DNA of 43,651 nucleotides, taken from the NCBI GenBank assembly GCA_028278625.1, contig JANQDY010000058.1:1-43651 (forward strand), in the 5' to 3' direction. The notes below the pieces were generated by a model. It saw only the letters and a list, made by a program, of their open reading frames with translations, was not told where the DNA came from and made no database searches. This stretch comes from Thermodesulfobacteriota bacterium. Lineage in GTDB: Bacteria; Desulfobacterota; DSM-4660; Desulfatiglandales; Desulfatiglandaceae. Positions within the stretch are counted from its first letter, which is position 1. Each line of letters starts with the position of its first letter. Positions 33,602 through 42,343 of this stretch are shown here, piece after piece. The translations under genes were made by a program, and so were the position numbers.

Positions 33602-34042
33602 ATGAAAACAGCCACCCTTTTGATTTCTTTGCTCCTTCTGATTGCCTACACCCCAGCCTCAGCCCAGGAGACCGTCGCGGGGGTCATCAAGAACACCAAA
33701 GGGAACGCATCCATAGAGAGGGATGGCGTTTCGGAGCCGGCCATCGTGGGTGGGAAGATTCATTCGGGAGATGTCCTGGTGACGGGACCCGACGGCACCC
33801 TTGGGGTCATTTTTCGGGATGACACCACCCTCTCGCTGGGGCCGGACACACGCATCACCATCGATGCGTTTCTTTTCTCCCCCGCGGAAGGAAAGCTGGG
33901 CTTTGTCTCCAAAATGTCAAAAGGTACGGCAGCCTATCTTTCAGGGAAAATCAACAAGCTCAAACCGGGTGCCACGCGTGTTGAAACACCCTTGGCCGTC
34001 CTGGGCATCAGGGGGACCCGTTTTCTGATTGAGGTTGAATAA
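33602..34042 (+). CDS. Secreted FecR-domain protein
   Basis: The 146-residue protein has a Sec signal peptide (KTATLLISLLLLIAYTPASA, cleavage before QE) and then a single FecR-like beta domain: GVIKNTKGNASIERDG, KIHSGDVLVTGPDGTLGVIF, DTTLSLGPDTRITID and the end TPLAVLGIRGTRFLIEV. FecR domains of this stand-alone kind occur in periplasmic or surface proteins, often beside CHASE2 sensors and OmpA proteins; they are not the TonB-linked anti-sigma FecR. GGAAGGA (33590-33596) supports ATG 33602. It is first in a run with ompA (24-base gap) and the CHASE2 kinase. Confidence 0.88.
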   Translation: MKTATLLISLLLLIAYTPASAQETVAGVIKNTKGNASIERDGVSEPAIVGGKIHSGDVLVTGPDGTLGVIFRDDTTLSLGPDTRITIDAFLFSPAEGKLGFVSKMSKGTAAYLSGKINKLKPGATRVETPLAVLGIRGTRFLIEVE

Positions 34043-34066
34043 ACATTCGTGACCGGAGGATAGCCC

Positions 34067-34678
34067 ATGCGGCATCATTTCAGGATGTCTTTGATGATGT
34101 TTCTCGTTTTGTTTCTGCTTCTCCTGGCCGGTTGTGCCAAGAAAACCACTTTCGTTTTGATGCCCGATCCCGACGGAACCGTGGGCCAAATCGAGGTCAG
34201 TACCAAGGGCGGCACTCAGGTTGTATCAAGTGCAGCCTTTGCCACAGAAGTAACCTCATCCGAGGAAGCTCCCAGCCCACCGGAGAAAATGGATGCGCAA
34301 ACCATTCAGGAAAAGTTCGGCATGGCCCTTGCGGCGGACCCCGGCCGGCCGGCTTTTTTCAGCCTGTACTTTGAAAGCGGCACCAACCGCTTAACACCGG
34401 AAAGCCGGAAATGGATGGATGAGATCATAGAGGCCATTGCCGCCAGACGTTCAACGGATATCAGTGTTGTGGGACACACTGACCGTGTCGGTGCCGCAGA
34501 TCTCAATCATCGCCTCTCTCTAAAAAGAGCCCAAGCCGTCAAAGAGCTCCTGGAGAAAAAAGGAGTTGAACCGGAAATCATTCACCTGGATGCCCACGGC
34601 GAAAGCAACCCTCTGATAAAAACGGCAGACGAAGTGGCCGAACCCAGAAACCGCCGGGTGGACGTCACCGTCCGCTAA
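34067..34678 (+). CDS. OmpA-family peptidoglycan-binding lipoprotein
   Basis: This 203-residue lipoprotein has lipobox LLAGC (near residue 23). After the acylated Cys comes [20 protein letters not shown] and [21 protein letters not shown], a short domain also present before the OmpA domain of the larger lipoprotein at 29749-31734. The C-terminal OmpA domain contains [20 protein letters not shown] and NRRVDVTVR. It should be anchored to the outer membrane and bind peptidoglycan. GGAGGA lies seven bases before ATG. The kinase gene starts one base after its stop. Confidence 0.9.
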   Translation: MRHHFRMSLMMFLVLFLLLLAGCAKKTTFVLMPDPDGTVGQIEVSTKGGTQVVSSAAFATEVTSSEEAPSPPEKMDAQTIQEKFGMALAADPGRPAFFSLYFESGTNRLTPESRKWMDEIIEAIAARRSTDISVVGHTDRVGAADLNHRLSLKRAQAVKELLEKKGVEPEIIHLDAHGESNPLIKTADEVAEPRNRRVDVTVR

Positions 34679-34679
34679 T

Positions 34680-37600
34680 GTGTGGGCTTTTTTCCGCAGA
34701 GATAACGTGTCCCATGCAAACGCCATCATCGAAAGCCGCGTAAAACGCCTGCTGCCAGGTCTTCTCGTAACCTTGCTGGCCATGGGTATGGCCCTCTTTT
34801 ACCCGGGATTCGCAACCTCACTGAGACACAATGTCTACGATTATTTTCTCCGCACCCAAACCAAGGAAACCGGTTCTACCGCCCCGGTGGTGGTAGCCAT
34901 CGATGAGAAAACCCTCAGCGCATTCGGCCAGTGGCCCTGGCCCCGATACCGAATGGCCTTGCTTGCGGAAAAAATCAGGCGCATGGCCCCTTTGGCCATA
35001 GCAATGGATGTCATATTTCCTGAGCCGGACAGAACGTCCACCGTTGTTATTAAAGATGCAATGCAGCGGGATCTGAACGTCAACATTCAGGTTTCGGGCC
35101 TTCCCCGGGAGCTTTGGGACCACGATCGGCTATTGGCGCGAATGCTTGAGAAAGGGCCTTTTGTGTTGAGCTATGCGGTTCTTTTTGACAACCAGCCCTT
35201 CACCCCAAACCGTTCTCCGTGCGAGATCCGCCCCCTAAAAGCGGCTATTGTCAGGCCTTCAGGGGGCTGGAACCCCCAAGCGCATCTTCCGGATGGCAGG
35301 GACATCATCTGTAACCTGGATATTTTCACCAACGCCGCTGAAAGCGCCGGGTTTATCAACACACTGCCGGATGAGGACGGCGTCATCAGGAGTACGCCCC
35401 TTCTGGTGTCCAATGAAGGAAAAATATACCCGAGCCTGGCACTCGCGGCAGTTTTGCGGGCCATGGAGATGCCACCCGTTGTGCTCAAAATCGAGGCCGG
35501 AGGGAGCATCCTCATGCGGTTGGGCCAAAGGGTTGTCCCCCTTGACGGCTCCGGCCGTTTCTGGATCAGTTTCCCCCTCACGGGGAGTAAACTTGAAACC
35601 ATATCGGCCGCAGACGTTCTGAACGACAAAATCCCGGCCCACCGTCTGGAAAACAGAATTGTATTTCTGGGAACCGTTGCCGCGGGAATCGGAGACCGTC
35701 ACGCCACACCCATGCGCAACAGCTTCCCTGGCGTTGCAATTCAGGCCACGGTGGCAGATAACATCTTGAACGGCCGGTATGTCACGCACCCCCTTTGGCC
35801 CAGGGTCACAAAACCCTTGCTGGTGCTCATGACCGGCCTTCTTATCTCTCTGATCTTTCTCAACGGAAATCCGCTGGCCGGTACGGCGGGCGCCGTCATT
35901 CTCTCAGGAGCACTGTGGTGGGGAACCCTTTTTCTTTTTGCGGAAAAGGGAATGTTCCTCTCCCCCTTGATGCCGCTTTTGACGGTGGTGGCCGTCTGGG
36001 TTGTATCAAACCTTGCAAACCTCATGGCAGCGCTGTCGAGAGCGAAAGCCCTTCGAGAGAGCAAGCTGAAAGCCGAGGAAATGAGCCGTTTCAAAAGCGA
36101 ATTTCTGGCAAACATGAGTCACGAAATCAGAACGCCCATGAACGCCATCATGGGCCTGAGCCACCTGGCCTTAAAGACCGATCTCACCCCCAAACAGGCG
36201 GACTATGTCAAAAAGATACTGAATTCCTCCAAATCCCTTCTGGGGATCATCAATGACGTGCTCGACTTTTCCAAAGTTGAAGCAGGGAAACTGGAAATGG
36301 AGACGGTAGGGTTCCGGCTGGAAGATGTTTTTGACAACTTGAGCGGCTTGATCAGCCTTAAGGCCGAAGAAAAAGGTCTTGAATTCATCTTTGATGTGGA
36401 TCCCGAGGCGCCCGACCATCTCATCGGTGATCCGCTCCGGCTGGAGCAGGTATTGATCAATCTTGCCAACAACGCCATCAAGTTCACTGAAAAAGGAGAC
36501 GTGATTGTGTCCTTACGTGTCCTGGAACGTCATGAAGAGGAAATTATCCTCCGGTTTTCCGTTCAGGACACTGGCATCGGCTTGACCCGTGACCAACAGG
36601 AAAGGCTTTTCCAGCCATTTACCCAGGCGGACCTGGGCACCGCCCGTCGTTACGGCGGAACCGGTCTCGGACTGAGCATTTCCAGACAGCTGGTTCACAT
36701 GATGGGTGGAGACATTCACGTGAAAAGCGAACCTGACAGGGGGAGCACTTTTTTCTTCACGGCAAAGTTCAAGGTACCGCCCGGGAAATCCACCTGGCAC
36801 CCGGCCATGGACACGGATCTTAGGGGTAAACGTGTCCTGGCTGCCGATGACAATCCCGTTGCACGCGAGATCATGGGAACGCTTCTTGAAACCTTCGGGT
36901 TTGAGGTTCATGTGGTGGACTCAGGGAAAAAAGCCATTCAAGCGGTTAAGGATGCGGACAGAGATGGGGAACAGCCCTTCGAACTGATGATTCTGGACTG
37001 GAAGATGCCCGGAATGACCGGTCTTGAATGCGCGCGACACATAAAATCCCTCTCGCTTCGCACGTCTCCCAAAATCATCCTTATAACGGCTTACGGCCGG
37101 GACACCGTCATTCAAAGAGCTGAAGGTGCCGGCCTGGAAGCCTTTTTGCTGAAACCGTTAAACCCCTCCATCCTCTTTGACGCCATCATGGAGGCTTTCG
37201 GCCGGAAAGGTGAAGAAAAACCCGGAGCCGTCAGGATTGAAACCCGGCTTGAGAAGGGTTTGGAAGCCATCCAGGGGGCCAAAATACTCTTGGTGGAGGA
37301 CAATGTCATCAACCAACAGGTGGCCCGGGAACTGCTGGAGCAGGCGGGCCTTTCGGTAACCATTGTTTCAAACGGACAGGAAGCGGTGGAAGCCCTTCAA
37401 AAGGCGGTTTTTGAGATGGTTCTGACGGATATTCACATGCCGGTCATGGACGGGGTTCAGGCCACGGCACACATTCGTCAGGATCTGAAACTGACGAATC
37501 TCCCCATCGTGGCCATGACCGCCCAGGCCTTGAGCGGGGACCGTGAAAAGTGCCTGGCGGCCGGCATGAATGACCATATCGCCAAACCCATTGATCCTGA

Positions 37601-38333
37601 GAGGCTATACCAGGCTTTGATCAAATGGATACCCCCTTTTAAAAGGGCTGAAACGCCCCGAAAGACACTCCGGGAAACCGATTTTGTCAAGCCCTCCAGG
37701 GACGAGCGCCTGCCCGGATTGAACATCAGCGAAGGACTGGCCCGGGTCGCCGGAAACCGGGAGCTCTACGGGGAACTCCTTCGGGGTTTTGCCAGGGACT
37801 ACAAATCAATGGTCAGGGAACTGCAACAGCTCTTAGAAGAGAGACGGCTGCATGACATGGAGACCCTGGTCCATGGCGTCAAGGGTGTTTCCGGGAACCT
37901 TGGGGCCGATAGGCTCAACGGGATCTGTATGGAACTGGAAACGGCCATCAAAAAAAGAGATTCCCTTTTCATGGGGAAAGCGTTGGCCCATTTTGAAAAA
38001 GAGTTGAAAACCGTTTTTCAATCCATTAATAATGTCGAACTCGAAGGGAGCGATCAAAAAGCGGATTTATATGCGCACGAAGGTAACCGGAAAGCGGTTG
38101 ATGTCAAAATCATGAAACCCTTGATCACCGATTTAAGGGAACATCTTGAGGCATCCCGCCTTGACGCGGACGCGGTGTTTGCCCGACTCAAGGAAGAATT
38201 GGACGGCACGCCCTTGGAGAACCGTATAGAAGCCATTGAAAGACACATGAGTGATTTCGAATATGAAGCGGCATTGGTTGATCTTGTGCAACTGGCAAAA
38301 GCACTTGGCATCCAAAGGGAAAAAGGAAACTAG
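34680..38333 (+). CDS. CHASE2 sensor hybrid histidine kinase with two receivers and HPt domain
   Basis: This 1217-residue membrane kinase has a first helix (residues 24-44) and a periplasmic CHASE2 domain (about 45-370; [20 protein letters not shown]). Three further helices follow (380-447), then the phospho-acceptor domain (His481 in [11 protein letters not shown]) and the ATPase domain ([19 protein letters not shown]). The first receiver has Asp773 (LDWKMPGM), the second Asp917 ([11 protein letters not shown]), and an HPt domain has His1065 ([15 protein letters not shown]). The internal relay could therefore run His-Asp-His. The start is GTG at 34680, one base after ompA; a GTG at 34707 is an alternative. 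The adjacent FecR and OmpA proteins are likely periplasmic partners of CHASE2. Confidence 0.92.
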   Translation: MWAFFRRDNVSHANAIIESRVKRLLPGLLVTLLAMGMALFYPGFATSLRHNVYDYFLRTQTKETGSTAPVVVAIDEKTLSAFGQWPWPRYRMALLAEKIRRMAPLAIAMDVIFPEPDRTSTVVIKDAMQRDLNVNIQVSGLPRELWDHDRLLARMLEKGPFVLSYAVLFDNQPFTPNRSPCEIRPLKAAIVRPSGGWNPQAHLPDGRDIICNLDIFTNAAESAGFINTLPDEDGVIRSTPLLVSNEGKIYPSLALAAVLRAMEMPPVVLKIEAGGSILMRLGQRVVPLDGSGRFWISFPLTGSKLETISAADVLNDKIPAHRLENRIVFLGTVAAGIGDRHATPMRNSFPGVAIQATVADNILNGRYVTHPLWPRVTKPLLVLMTGLLISLIFLNGNPLAGTAGAVILSGALWWGTLFLFAEKGMFLSPLMPLLTVVAVWVVSNLANLMAALSRAKALRESKLKAEEMSRFKSEFLANMSHEIRTPMNAIMGLSHLALKTDLTPKQADYVKKILNSSKSLLGIINDVLDFSKVEAGKLEMETVGFRLEDVFDNLSGLISLKAEEKGLEFIFDVDPEAPDHLIGDPLRLEQVLINLANNAIKFTEKGDVIVSLRVLERHEEEIILRFSVQDTGIGLTRDQQERLFQPFTQADLGTARRYGGTGLGLSISRQLVHMMGGDIHVKSEPDRGSTFFFTAKFKVPPGKSTWHPAMDTDLRGKRVLAADDNPVAREIMGTLLETFGFEVHVVDSGKKAIQAVKDADRDGEQPFELMILDWKMPGMTGLECARHIKSLSLRTSPKIILITAYGRDTVIQRAEGAGLEAFLLKPLNPSILFDAIMEAFGRKGEEKPGAVRIETRLEKGLEAIQGAKILLVEDNVINQQVARELLEQAGLSVTIVSNGQEAVEALQKAVFEMVLTDIHMPVMDGVQATAHIRQDLKLTNLPIVAMTAQALSGDREKCLAAGMNDHIAKPIDPERLYQALIKWIPPFKRAETPRKTLRETDFVKPSRDERLPGLNISEGLARVAGNRELYGELLRGFARDYKSMVRELQQLLEERRLHDMETLVHGVKGVSGNLGADRLNGICMELETAIKKRDSLFMGKALAHFEKELKTVFQSINNVELEGSDQKADLYAHEGNRKAVDVKIMKPLITDLREHLEASRLDADAVFARLKEELDGTPLENRIEAIERHMSDFEYEAALVDLVQLAKALGIQREKGN

Positions 38334-38336
38334 AGA

Positions 38337-39632
38337 ATGCGAAAGAGAGTGGTAATCACAGGCTTAGGACCGGTAACGCCCGTTGGCATCGGAAAGAAGG
38401 CGTATTGGGAATCTCTTTTAAGCGGCAAGTCCGGCGCCAAAAGGATCCATTTCGATGGATGGGAAATGGATCAATATCCCTGTCAGGTGGCCTGCCCCAT
38501 TGATGATTTTTCACTGACCGATTACCTGCACCGGAACAAGGATTTTCGTTACCTGGGAAGAACTTCCGAATTTGCCATGGCCGGAACGAGACTGGCCCTG
38601 GAAGATGCGGGGTTCGTACTTGAAACCGTTGAACCTGAAAAGGGGCGCCGCACCTACGCTTTGAAGGATATCGATCCCGTGACCGTCGGCTGCATACTCG
38701 GCGTCGGGGCCCAGAATATGGATCTTTGTGAGAAGTGGTATCGACAGTTTCAAAAACACAACGGCCCCAAGAGGGTCTCCCCTTTCGCACTGCCCCACGT
38801 CCAGATTTGTGCGGTTCCGGTGAATGTCACCATGGCCTTTGGCATCAAGGGGATCGCCTGCAGCGTCTCCACCGCGTGTGCCTCTGCAAATCACGCCACC
38901 ATCGAAGCTTTCAAGCAGATTCTTCTGGGTGAAGAGAAGATTATGGTCACGGGCGGAGCGGATGCCTGTATTACACCCTTTGTATTTGGCGGTTTCGTGA
39001 GCATGAATGCCATGAGCAAACGGAATGATGAACCTGAAAATGCCTCGCGACCCTTTGACAGGGACCGGGACGGATTTGTCATGGGTGAAGGATCAGGGGT
39101 TATCGTCTTGGAGGAGCTGGATCACGCCCTTGAAAGGGGGGCTCACATCTATTGCGAACTTTTGGGGTATGGGGCCTCGTCGGATGCCTATCACATTGCG
39201 GCGCCTGACCCGGCGCCGGACATGCAGGAGCGGGCCATGAAAGATGCCATGAAAAGGGCCGGCACCGCCCCCGAGGAGATCGACTATATCAATGCCCACG
39301 GAACTTCCACGTCACTGAACGACCCTATTGAAACCATGGCCATCAAAAGAGCCCTGGGCGATTGGGCCGAAAGGGTCGCCATCAGCTCCACCAAATCCAT
39401 GACCGGCCATTTAATCGGTGCTTCAGGGGGTATTGAAACCATCGCAACGGTGTTGATGATTGAAAACAGCCGCATTCATGCCACCATCAATCTGGAAAGC
39501 CCGGGAGAGGGCTGTGACCTCTTCTATGTACCGCAAAAACCGATCCAAAAGGAGATCGGAAAAGCCATCAACAATAGCTTTGGCTTCGGGGGACAGAACG
39601 CCTCGCTCCTGTTCAGCCGATATGATGCCTGA
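38337..39632 (+). CDS. fabF: Beta-ketoacyl-ACP synthase II (FabF-like)
   Basis: This 431-residue thiolase-fold condensing enzyme has the full Cys-His-His triad: Cys181 in VSTACASANHA, His321 in NAHGTSTSLND and His358 in MTGHLIGASGG. It begins RVVITGLGPVTPVGIG and ends NNSFGFGGQNASLLF. FabF elongates acyl-ACP in fatty acid synthesis; an insertion near residues 97-112 (EPEKGRRTYALKDID) is longer than in housekeeping FabF, so a specialised chain is possible. It starts three bases after the kinase stop, with AAAAGGA in the kinase's last codons, and is likely cotranscribed with it. No acp, fabD or fabG is adjacent. Confidence 0.92.
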   Translation: MRKRVVITGLGPVTPVGIGKKAYWESLLSGKSGAKRIHFDGWEMDQYPCQVACPIDDFSLTDYLHRNKDFRYLGRTSEFAMAGTRLALEDAGFVLETVEPEKGRRTYALKDIDPVTVGCILGVGAQNMDLCEKWYRQFQKHNGPKRVSPFALPHVQICAVPVNVTMAFGIKGIACSVSTACASANHATIEAFKQILLGEEKIMVTGGADACITPFVFGGFVSMNAMSKRNDEPENASRPFDRDRDGFVMGEGSGVIVLEELDHALERGAHIYCELLGYGASSDAYHIAAPDPAPDMQERAMKDAMKRAGTAPEEIDYINAHGTSTSLNDPIETMAIKRALGDWAERVAISSTKSMTGHLIGASGGIETIATVLMIENSRIHATINLESPGEGCDLFYVPQKPIQKEIGKAINNSFGFGGQNASLLFSRYDA

Positions 39633-39824
39633 ATTCAGAACAGATTGCAGTCGTATCATCCACAGACATGGACAACACCGAACTAACCAGCGGCGGTTAG
39701 AGAGGTACATCCTGCCGGGAAGTTCAAAAAGATACTAATAAAAAAAGCTCAAACCGCCCCGAATTTAGCCGTCTGTGGTGAACGCCTGGTTGGGCACTGC
39801 AAATTGGTTTATTTTGAATGATAG

Positions 39825-39853
39825 TTGACACCTGTCACGTGACAGTTTACACT
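39825..39853 (+). promoter_or_regulatory. higBA promoter with palindromic operator in the spacer
   Basis: TTGACA (39825-39830) and TACACT (39848-39853) are 17 bases apart. The spacer contains the perfect palindrome CTGTCACGTGACAG (39832-39845). Seven bases separate the -10 from the higB ATG, so transcription should start at or next to the start codon. No ribosome site precedes it. A HigA dimer on the palindrome would block RNA polymerase. Confidence 0.7.
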
Positions 39854-39860
39854 ATGATCC

Positions 39861-40142
39861 ATGATTAAAACGTTTGCCGACAAAGAAACGCAACAGCTCT
39901 TTACAACAGGCAAGTCGAAACGGTTGCCACCGGATTTGGTAAAAAGAGCCATAAGGCGCTTGGAATATATTAATTATGCGATAACCCTCAACGATCTCAG
40001 AGTGCCTCCAAGTAATCGGCTGCACGCGCTAGAAGGCGATCGAGAGGGCCAACATTCCATATCGATTAACAGACAATGGCGGATATGGTTCCGCTTTATG
40101 GAAAATGATGCATACGATGTCGAAATAACCGATTATCATTGA
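39861..40142 (+). CDS. higB: HigB toxin (RelE/ParE superfamily mRNA interferase)
   Basis: This 93-residue protein begins MIKTFADKETQQLFTTGKSK and contains LHALEGDREGQHSISINRQW, then RIWFRF and VEITDYH. This is the HigB pattern (proteic killer type), with the conserved LxxLkGxrxGxwSIrvNxqWRixF core. HigB toxins cut mRNA on the ribosome and are neutralised by HigA. The toxin precedes the antitoxin, as usual for higBA. The start lies seven bases after the promoter's -10, so the mRNA is probably leaderless. The stop is 11 bases before the higA ATG. Confidence 0.92.
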   Translation: MIKTFADKETQQLFTTGKSKRLPPDLVKRAIRRLEYINYAITLNDLRVPPSNRLHALEGDREGQHSISINRQWRIWFRFMENDAYDVEITDYH

Positions 40143-40153
40143 GAGATACCAAT

Positions 40154-40468
40154 ATGAGCATACCCAACACAGTAAAAAGACATATTCCTCCTACACATCC
40201 CGGCGAGATGCTTAAAGAAGATTTTATGCCGGATTTTGGACTAAACACTACGTCCATGGCATCAGCCATAGGAGTGTCTCGACAGACTATCAATGAAATT
40301 ATAAGAGAGCGTAGGGCAATTACACCCTCAATGGCCTTAAGATTGTCACGTCTTTTTGGAAATTCACCGGAATTCTGGTTGAATGCCCAGCATGCATTTG
40401 ATTTGTGGGATTCTGAACAACGTTTCCAAAAAGAACTTAATCAAATTCAGCCTTTAAATGCTGCCTGA
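40154..40468 (+). CDS. higA: HigA antitoxin (XRE-family HTH)
   Basis: This 104-residue protein has IPPTHPGEMLKEDFMPDFGL, then an XRE-type helix-turn-helix (about 33-56: MASAIGVSRQTINEIIRERR) and SMALRLSRLFGNSPEFWLNA, all diagnostic of HigA. It binds HigB and represses its own operon, presumably through CTGTCACGTGACAG. ATG 40154 has GAGAGA about seven bases upstream; an in-frame TTG at 40139 overlaps higB and is less likely. Confidence 0.92.
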   Translation: MSIPNTVKRHIPPTHPGEMLKEDFMPDFGLNTTSMASAIGVSRQTINEIIRERRAITPSMALRLSRLFGNSPEFWLNAQHAFDLWDSEQRFQKELNQIQPLNAA

Positions 40469-40501
40469 CACTCGCTTTGCTTCCAGCATCTTTAGTTTGG
40501 T

Positions 40502-40549
40502 GCCCAACGTCGCCTTCACCCGTATATCGGGTGAAAGGCGTGGTTGGGA
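40502..40549 (+). repeat. attC-like hairpin after higA
   Basis: GCCCAAC (40502-40508) pairs with GTTGGGA (40543-40549) over CCCAAC/GTTGGG. An unpaired GT/TG step follows, then CGCCTT pairs with AAGGCG and CACCCG with CGGGTG; one extra A is unpaired on the 3' arm and TATAT is the loop. Terminal R boxes, an internal unpaired step and an extrahelical base are attC features. At 48 bases it is slightly shorter than most attC sites. As an RNA it could also serve as a terminator, though no T run follows. Confidence 0.5.
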
Positions 40550-40666
40550 CATTTGGATAGAAAGGCATAGGCGGTCTTGCCTTAATGCTTACATGACCTG
40601 CTAGTTGGGCTAGGGTTGGGCCACGCTAACATATGGATTAATCGTAAAAAGCGTCCAAAAAAGGAG

Positions 40667-40770
40667 TGCTTTTAGACCCCATATTGCACTTTTTGACCCC
40701 GAAAAGTTGCATATTTAAAAGACTTCCTGCCTCATGAAATCCTATAATGCTCTTTTTGACCCCCAAAAAG
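40667..40770 (+). repeat. Three imperfect GACCCC repeats in a gene-free AT-rich stretch
   Basis: The region 40550-40881 contains no gene. It holds TGCTTTTAGACCCC (40667-40680), GCACTTTTTGACCCC (40686-40700) and GCTCTTTTTGACCCC (40749-40763). The third continues to the perfect inverted repeat CTTTTTG-ACCCC-CAAAAAG, and the second to CTTTT-N9-AAAAG. Copies are 20 and 63 bases apart. A GC-rich run of CCGCCCG units lies at 40845-40870. Confidence 0.45.
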
Positions 40771-40881
40771 TCCATATAGCGCCATTTTCAAAGGCAATTT
40801 TAGCTGTATATTATTTATTTTCAATCAGTTAGTTCGGCCCGACCTCCGCCCGCTCCGCCCGCCGCCCGACACCAGGACAGC

Positions 40882-41973
40882 TTACCTGACGATCGGATGC
40901 TGGCCAAGATAGGAGATCAGATGCTCAATGATAAACGCCGGCTGCTCTGCCAGCATGGCGTGTCCTGCATCGGGTACCACCACCAGGGTAACCCTATCCG
41001 GGTAGGTTTTCTTCATATAGGTGGCATTCTCCACGGGCGCTGCCACGTCATATTCGCCATTAAGAATCAACATAGGTGCATTGCCACCACTCACCCAAGC
41101 CGCTGATGTTGATGAGTGGTCTACATCCATTTTTTCCTGCATCCAGCCAGTGTCACGATACCATCCCGTAATCCAGTAATAGGGAACCTGCGACATGGGT
41201 GCGAAGAACGCTTTTTTAACATATGGCTTTCGTTCAGAGGGTGGAAGCCAGTACACAAAGGCGGCAATCATGCCGGATAGCGTGATATGCTGAGGATCCG
41301 TTTCCTTTGTTTGCTCGGCGAGATCGGTAAAGAAGCAATCTATATTCTCTGTTACAGCCGAAGGAGAGAGCACTGAATCCTTATCACTGGAAGCCTTTTT
41401 CGTTGAGGGGTCAGGGCTGTTCTGAGTGGTCTTGGAAGCATTTGTTTGGGAGGATGAATCAGAGACATTTTGTCCCCCACAAGCGAGTAGAATGAGTGAT
41501 TGAACGTGTTCCGGATATTTTACGGCATACATCCTGGCGATGCGATTCCCAAATTCATAACCAAGCAGGTGTGCTTTTCCGCCAATAATCCCCCCGGGAA
41601 TATCCTTCAGGACGAGTGCCACATCCTCTGCAAATTGTGCATATGTCGGTTTCGTTAGTATTGGACCGCTTCTGCCAATGCCTCGTGGTTGTATCGCAAC
41701 AGTACGATAACCGGCCTTATTAAGGGCAGCGGCAAGTTCACGGAATTCGCTTGCCCCACGCCCCAAACCCGGGAGTAGAACAACCGTCCCTCCCTGCGCA
41801 GGTCCCTGCAGGAAATAGGTCAGCTTCACGTCCGGACCGATAGCTTCTCCAATGTAGGTCAGATTCAAATCCCCCACTTTTCTGTGGGAGGCACAGCCTG
41901 ATACGGCAAGCATAAACAGAATTGAAAGAACCATACAAGAAATGCCTGCCTTTCCTCTAGTTTGCGTTTTCAC
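40882..41973 (-). CDS. Alpha/beta-hydrolase-fold lipoprotein with Glu at the nucleophile position
   Basis: The 363-residue protein has a lipoprotein signal (CMVLSILFMLAVSGCASH). The alpha/beta-hydrolase fold follows: TVVLLPGLGRGASEF (oxyanion region), RTVAIQPRGIGRSG, the nucleophile-elbow segment LLGYEFGNRIARMYAVKYPE, a Ser/Thr-rich insertion of about 45 residues (SDSSSQTNASKTTQNSP), a lid, LNGEYDVAAP (acid) and DAGHAMLAEQP (His). The elbow reads G-Y-E-F-G, so the usual Ser is Glu; the activity is uncertain. The start is GTG 41973 with AAGGAG (41983-41988) nine bases upstream; an earlier frame start lacks a ribosome site and would displace the signal peptide. Confidence 0.82.
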   Translation of the reverse strand: MKTQTRGKAGISCMVLSILFMLAVSGCASHRKVGDLNLTYIGEAIGPDVKLTYFLQGPAQGGTVVLLPGLGRGASEFRELAAALNKAGYRTVAIQPRGIGRSGPILTKPTYAQFAEDVALVLKDIPGGIIGGKAHLLGYEFGNRIARMYAVKYPEHVQSLILLACGGQNVSDSSSQTNASKTTQNSPDPSTKKASSDKDSVLSPSAVTENIDCFFTDLAEQTKETDPQHITLSGMIAAFVYWLPPSERKPYVKKAFFAPMSQVPYYWITGWYRDTGWMQEKMDVDHSSTSAAWVSGGNAPMLILNGEYDVAAPVENATYMKKTYPDRVTLVVVPDAGHAMLAEQPAFIIEHLISYLGQHPIVR

Positions 41974-42102
41974 GTCGACATTCTCCTTTCGAGTGCAAAG
42001 TTGCGGCGTTAGCCTTATAGGGACTGTCAATTTCGACCATACCATCTGTTTTTATCCTTCATTTGGGATTCATAATGCTTTATGGCGCAAATTAGGGAAA
42101 AA

Positions 42103-42300
42103 TTAGATTTCTGCAGCAGCGCCAATAGCTGCAAACGAATAAATTGGATGCCCGGTACGTATGGCTTGTGAATGCATTCTTGCAGCCTCCGTAAGTGCAC
42201 CCATATGAGATGGCGTTGTTTTTATATCGAATGGTACACTTTCAGTAAATTCAAAATTGAATGACGGAAATAATAAAGTCCCAGACATACCAACAGCGGT
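42103..42300 (-). pseudogene. Remnant of an AAC(3)-family aminoglycoside N-acetyltransferase-like gene
   Basis: The minus-strand frame reads TAVGMSGTLLFPSFNFEFTE, then SVPFDIKTTPSHMGALTEAA and RTGHPIYSFAAIGAAAEI before TAA at 42103. This is the internal core of AAC(3)/FrbF-like acetyltransferases (GTLxxPxFNF, VPFDxRxTPSxMGxLTEAAR, RTGHPIYSFAxIG). Whole proteins have about 260-280 residues; here some 65 remain and both ends are lost, so it cannot be active. It follows the second higBA pair on the same strand. Confidence 0.65.
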
Positions 42301-42343
42301 TAAAAACGACGTCCAGCCCGATGCTATCTGAAAGCAGGTTTAA

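Larger units (their letters stand above)
39789..40549 (+). mobile_element. Putative integron-type gene cassette carrying higBA
   Basis: GTTGGGC (39789-39795) matches the cassette core site GTTRRRY. A HigBA pair follows, and 34 bases after higA stands an attC-like hairpin ending in GTTGGGA (40543-40549). Circularising between the two core sites would give a cassette of about 754 bases containing only higBA with its own promoter. No integrase gene and no clear attC upstream of 39789 were found, so this is an inference from boundary sequence and content. Confidence 0.4.

Noticed and set aside
39660..39788. An attC site or attI ahead of the first higBA cassette
   Set aside because: CTAACC-AGCGGC-GGTTAG near 39683-39700 and GCTCAAACC near 39748 can be drawn as partial boxes, but the inner arms do not pair convincingly.
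40667..40770. CRISPR array or plasmid iteron origin
   Set aside because: Only three imperfect repeats with unequal spacing, no cas genes and no replication initiator gene nearby.
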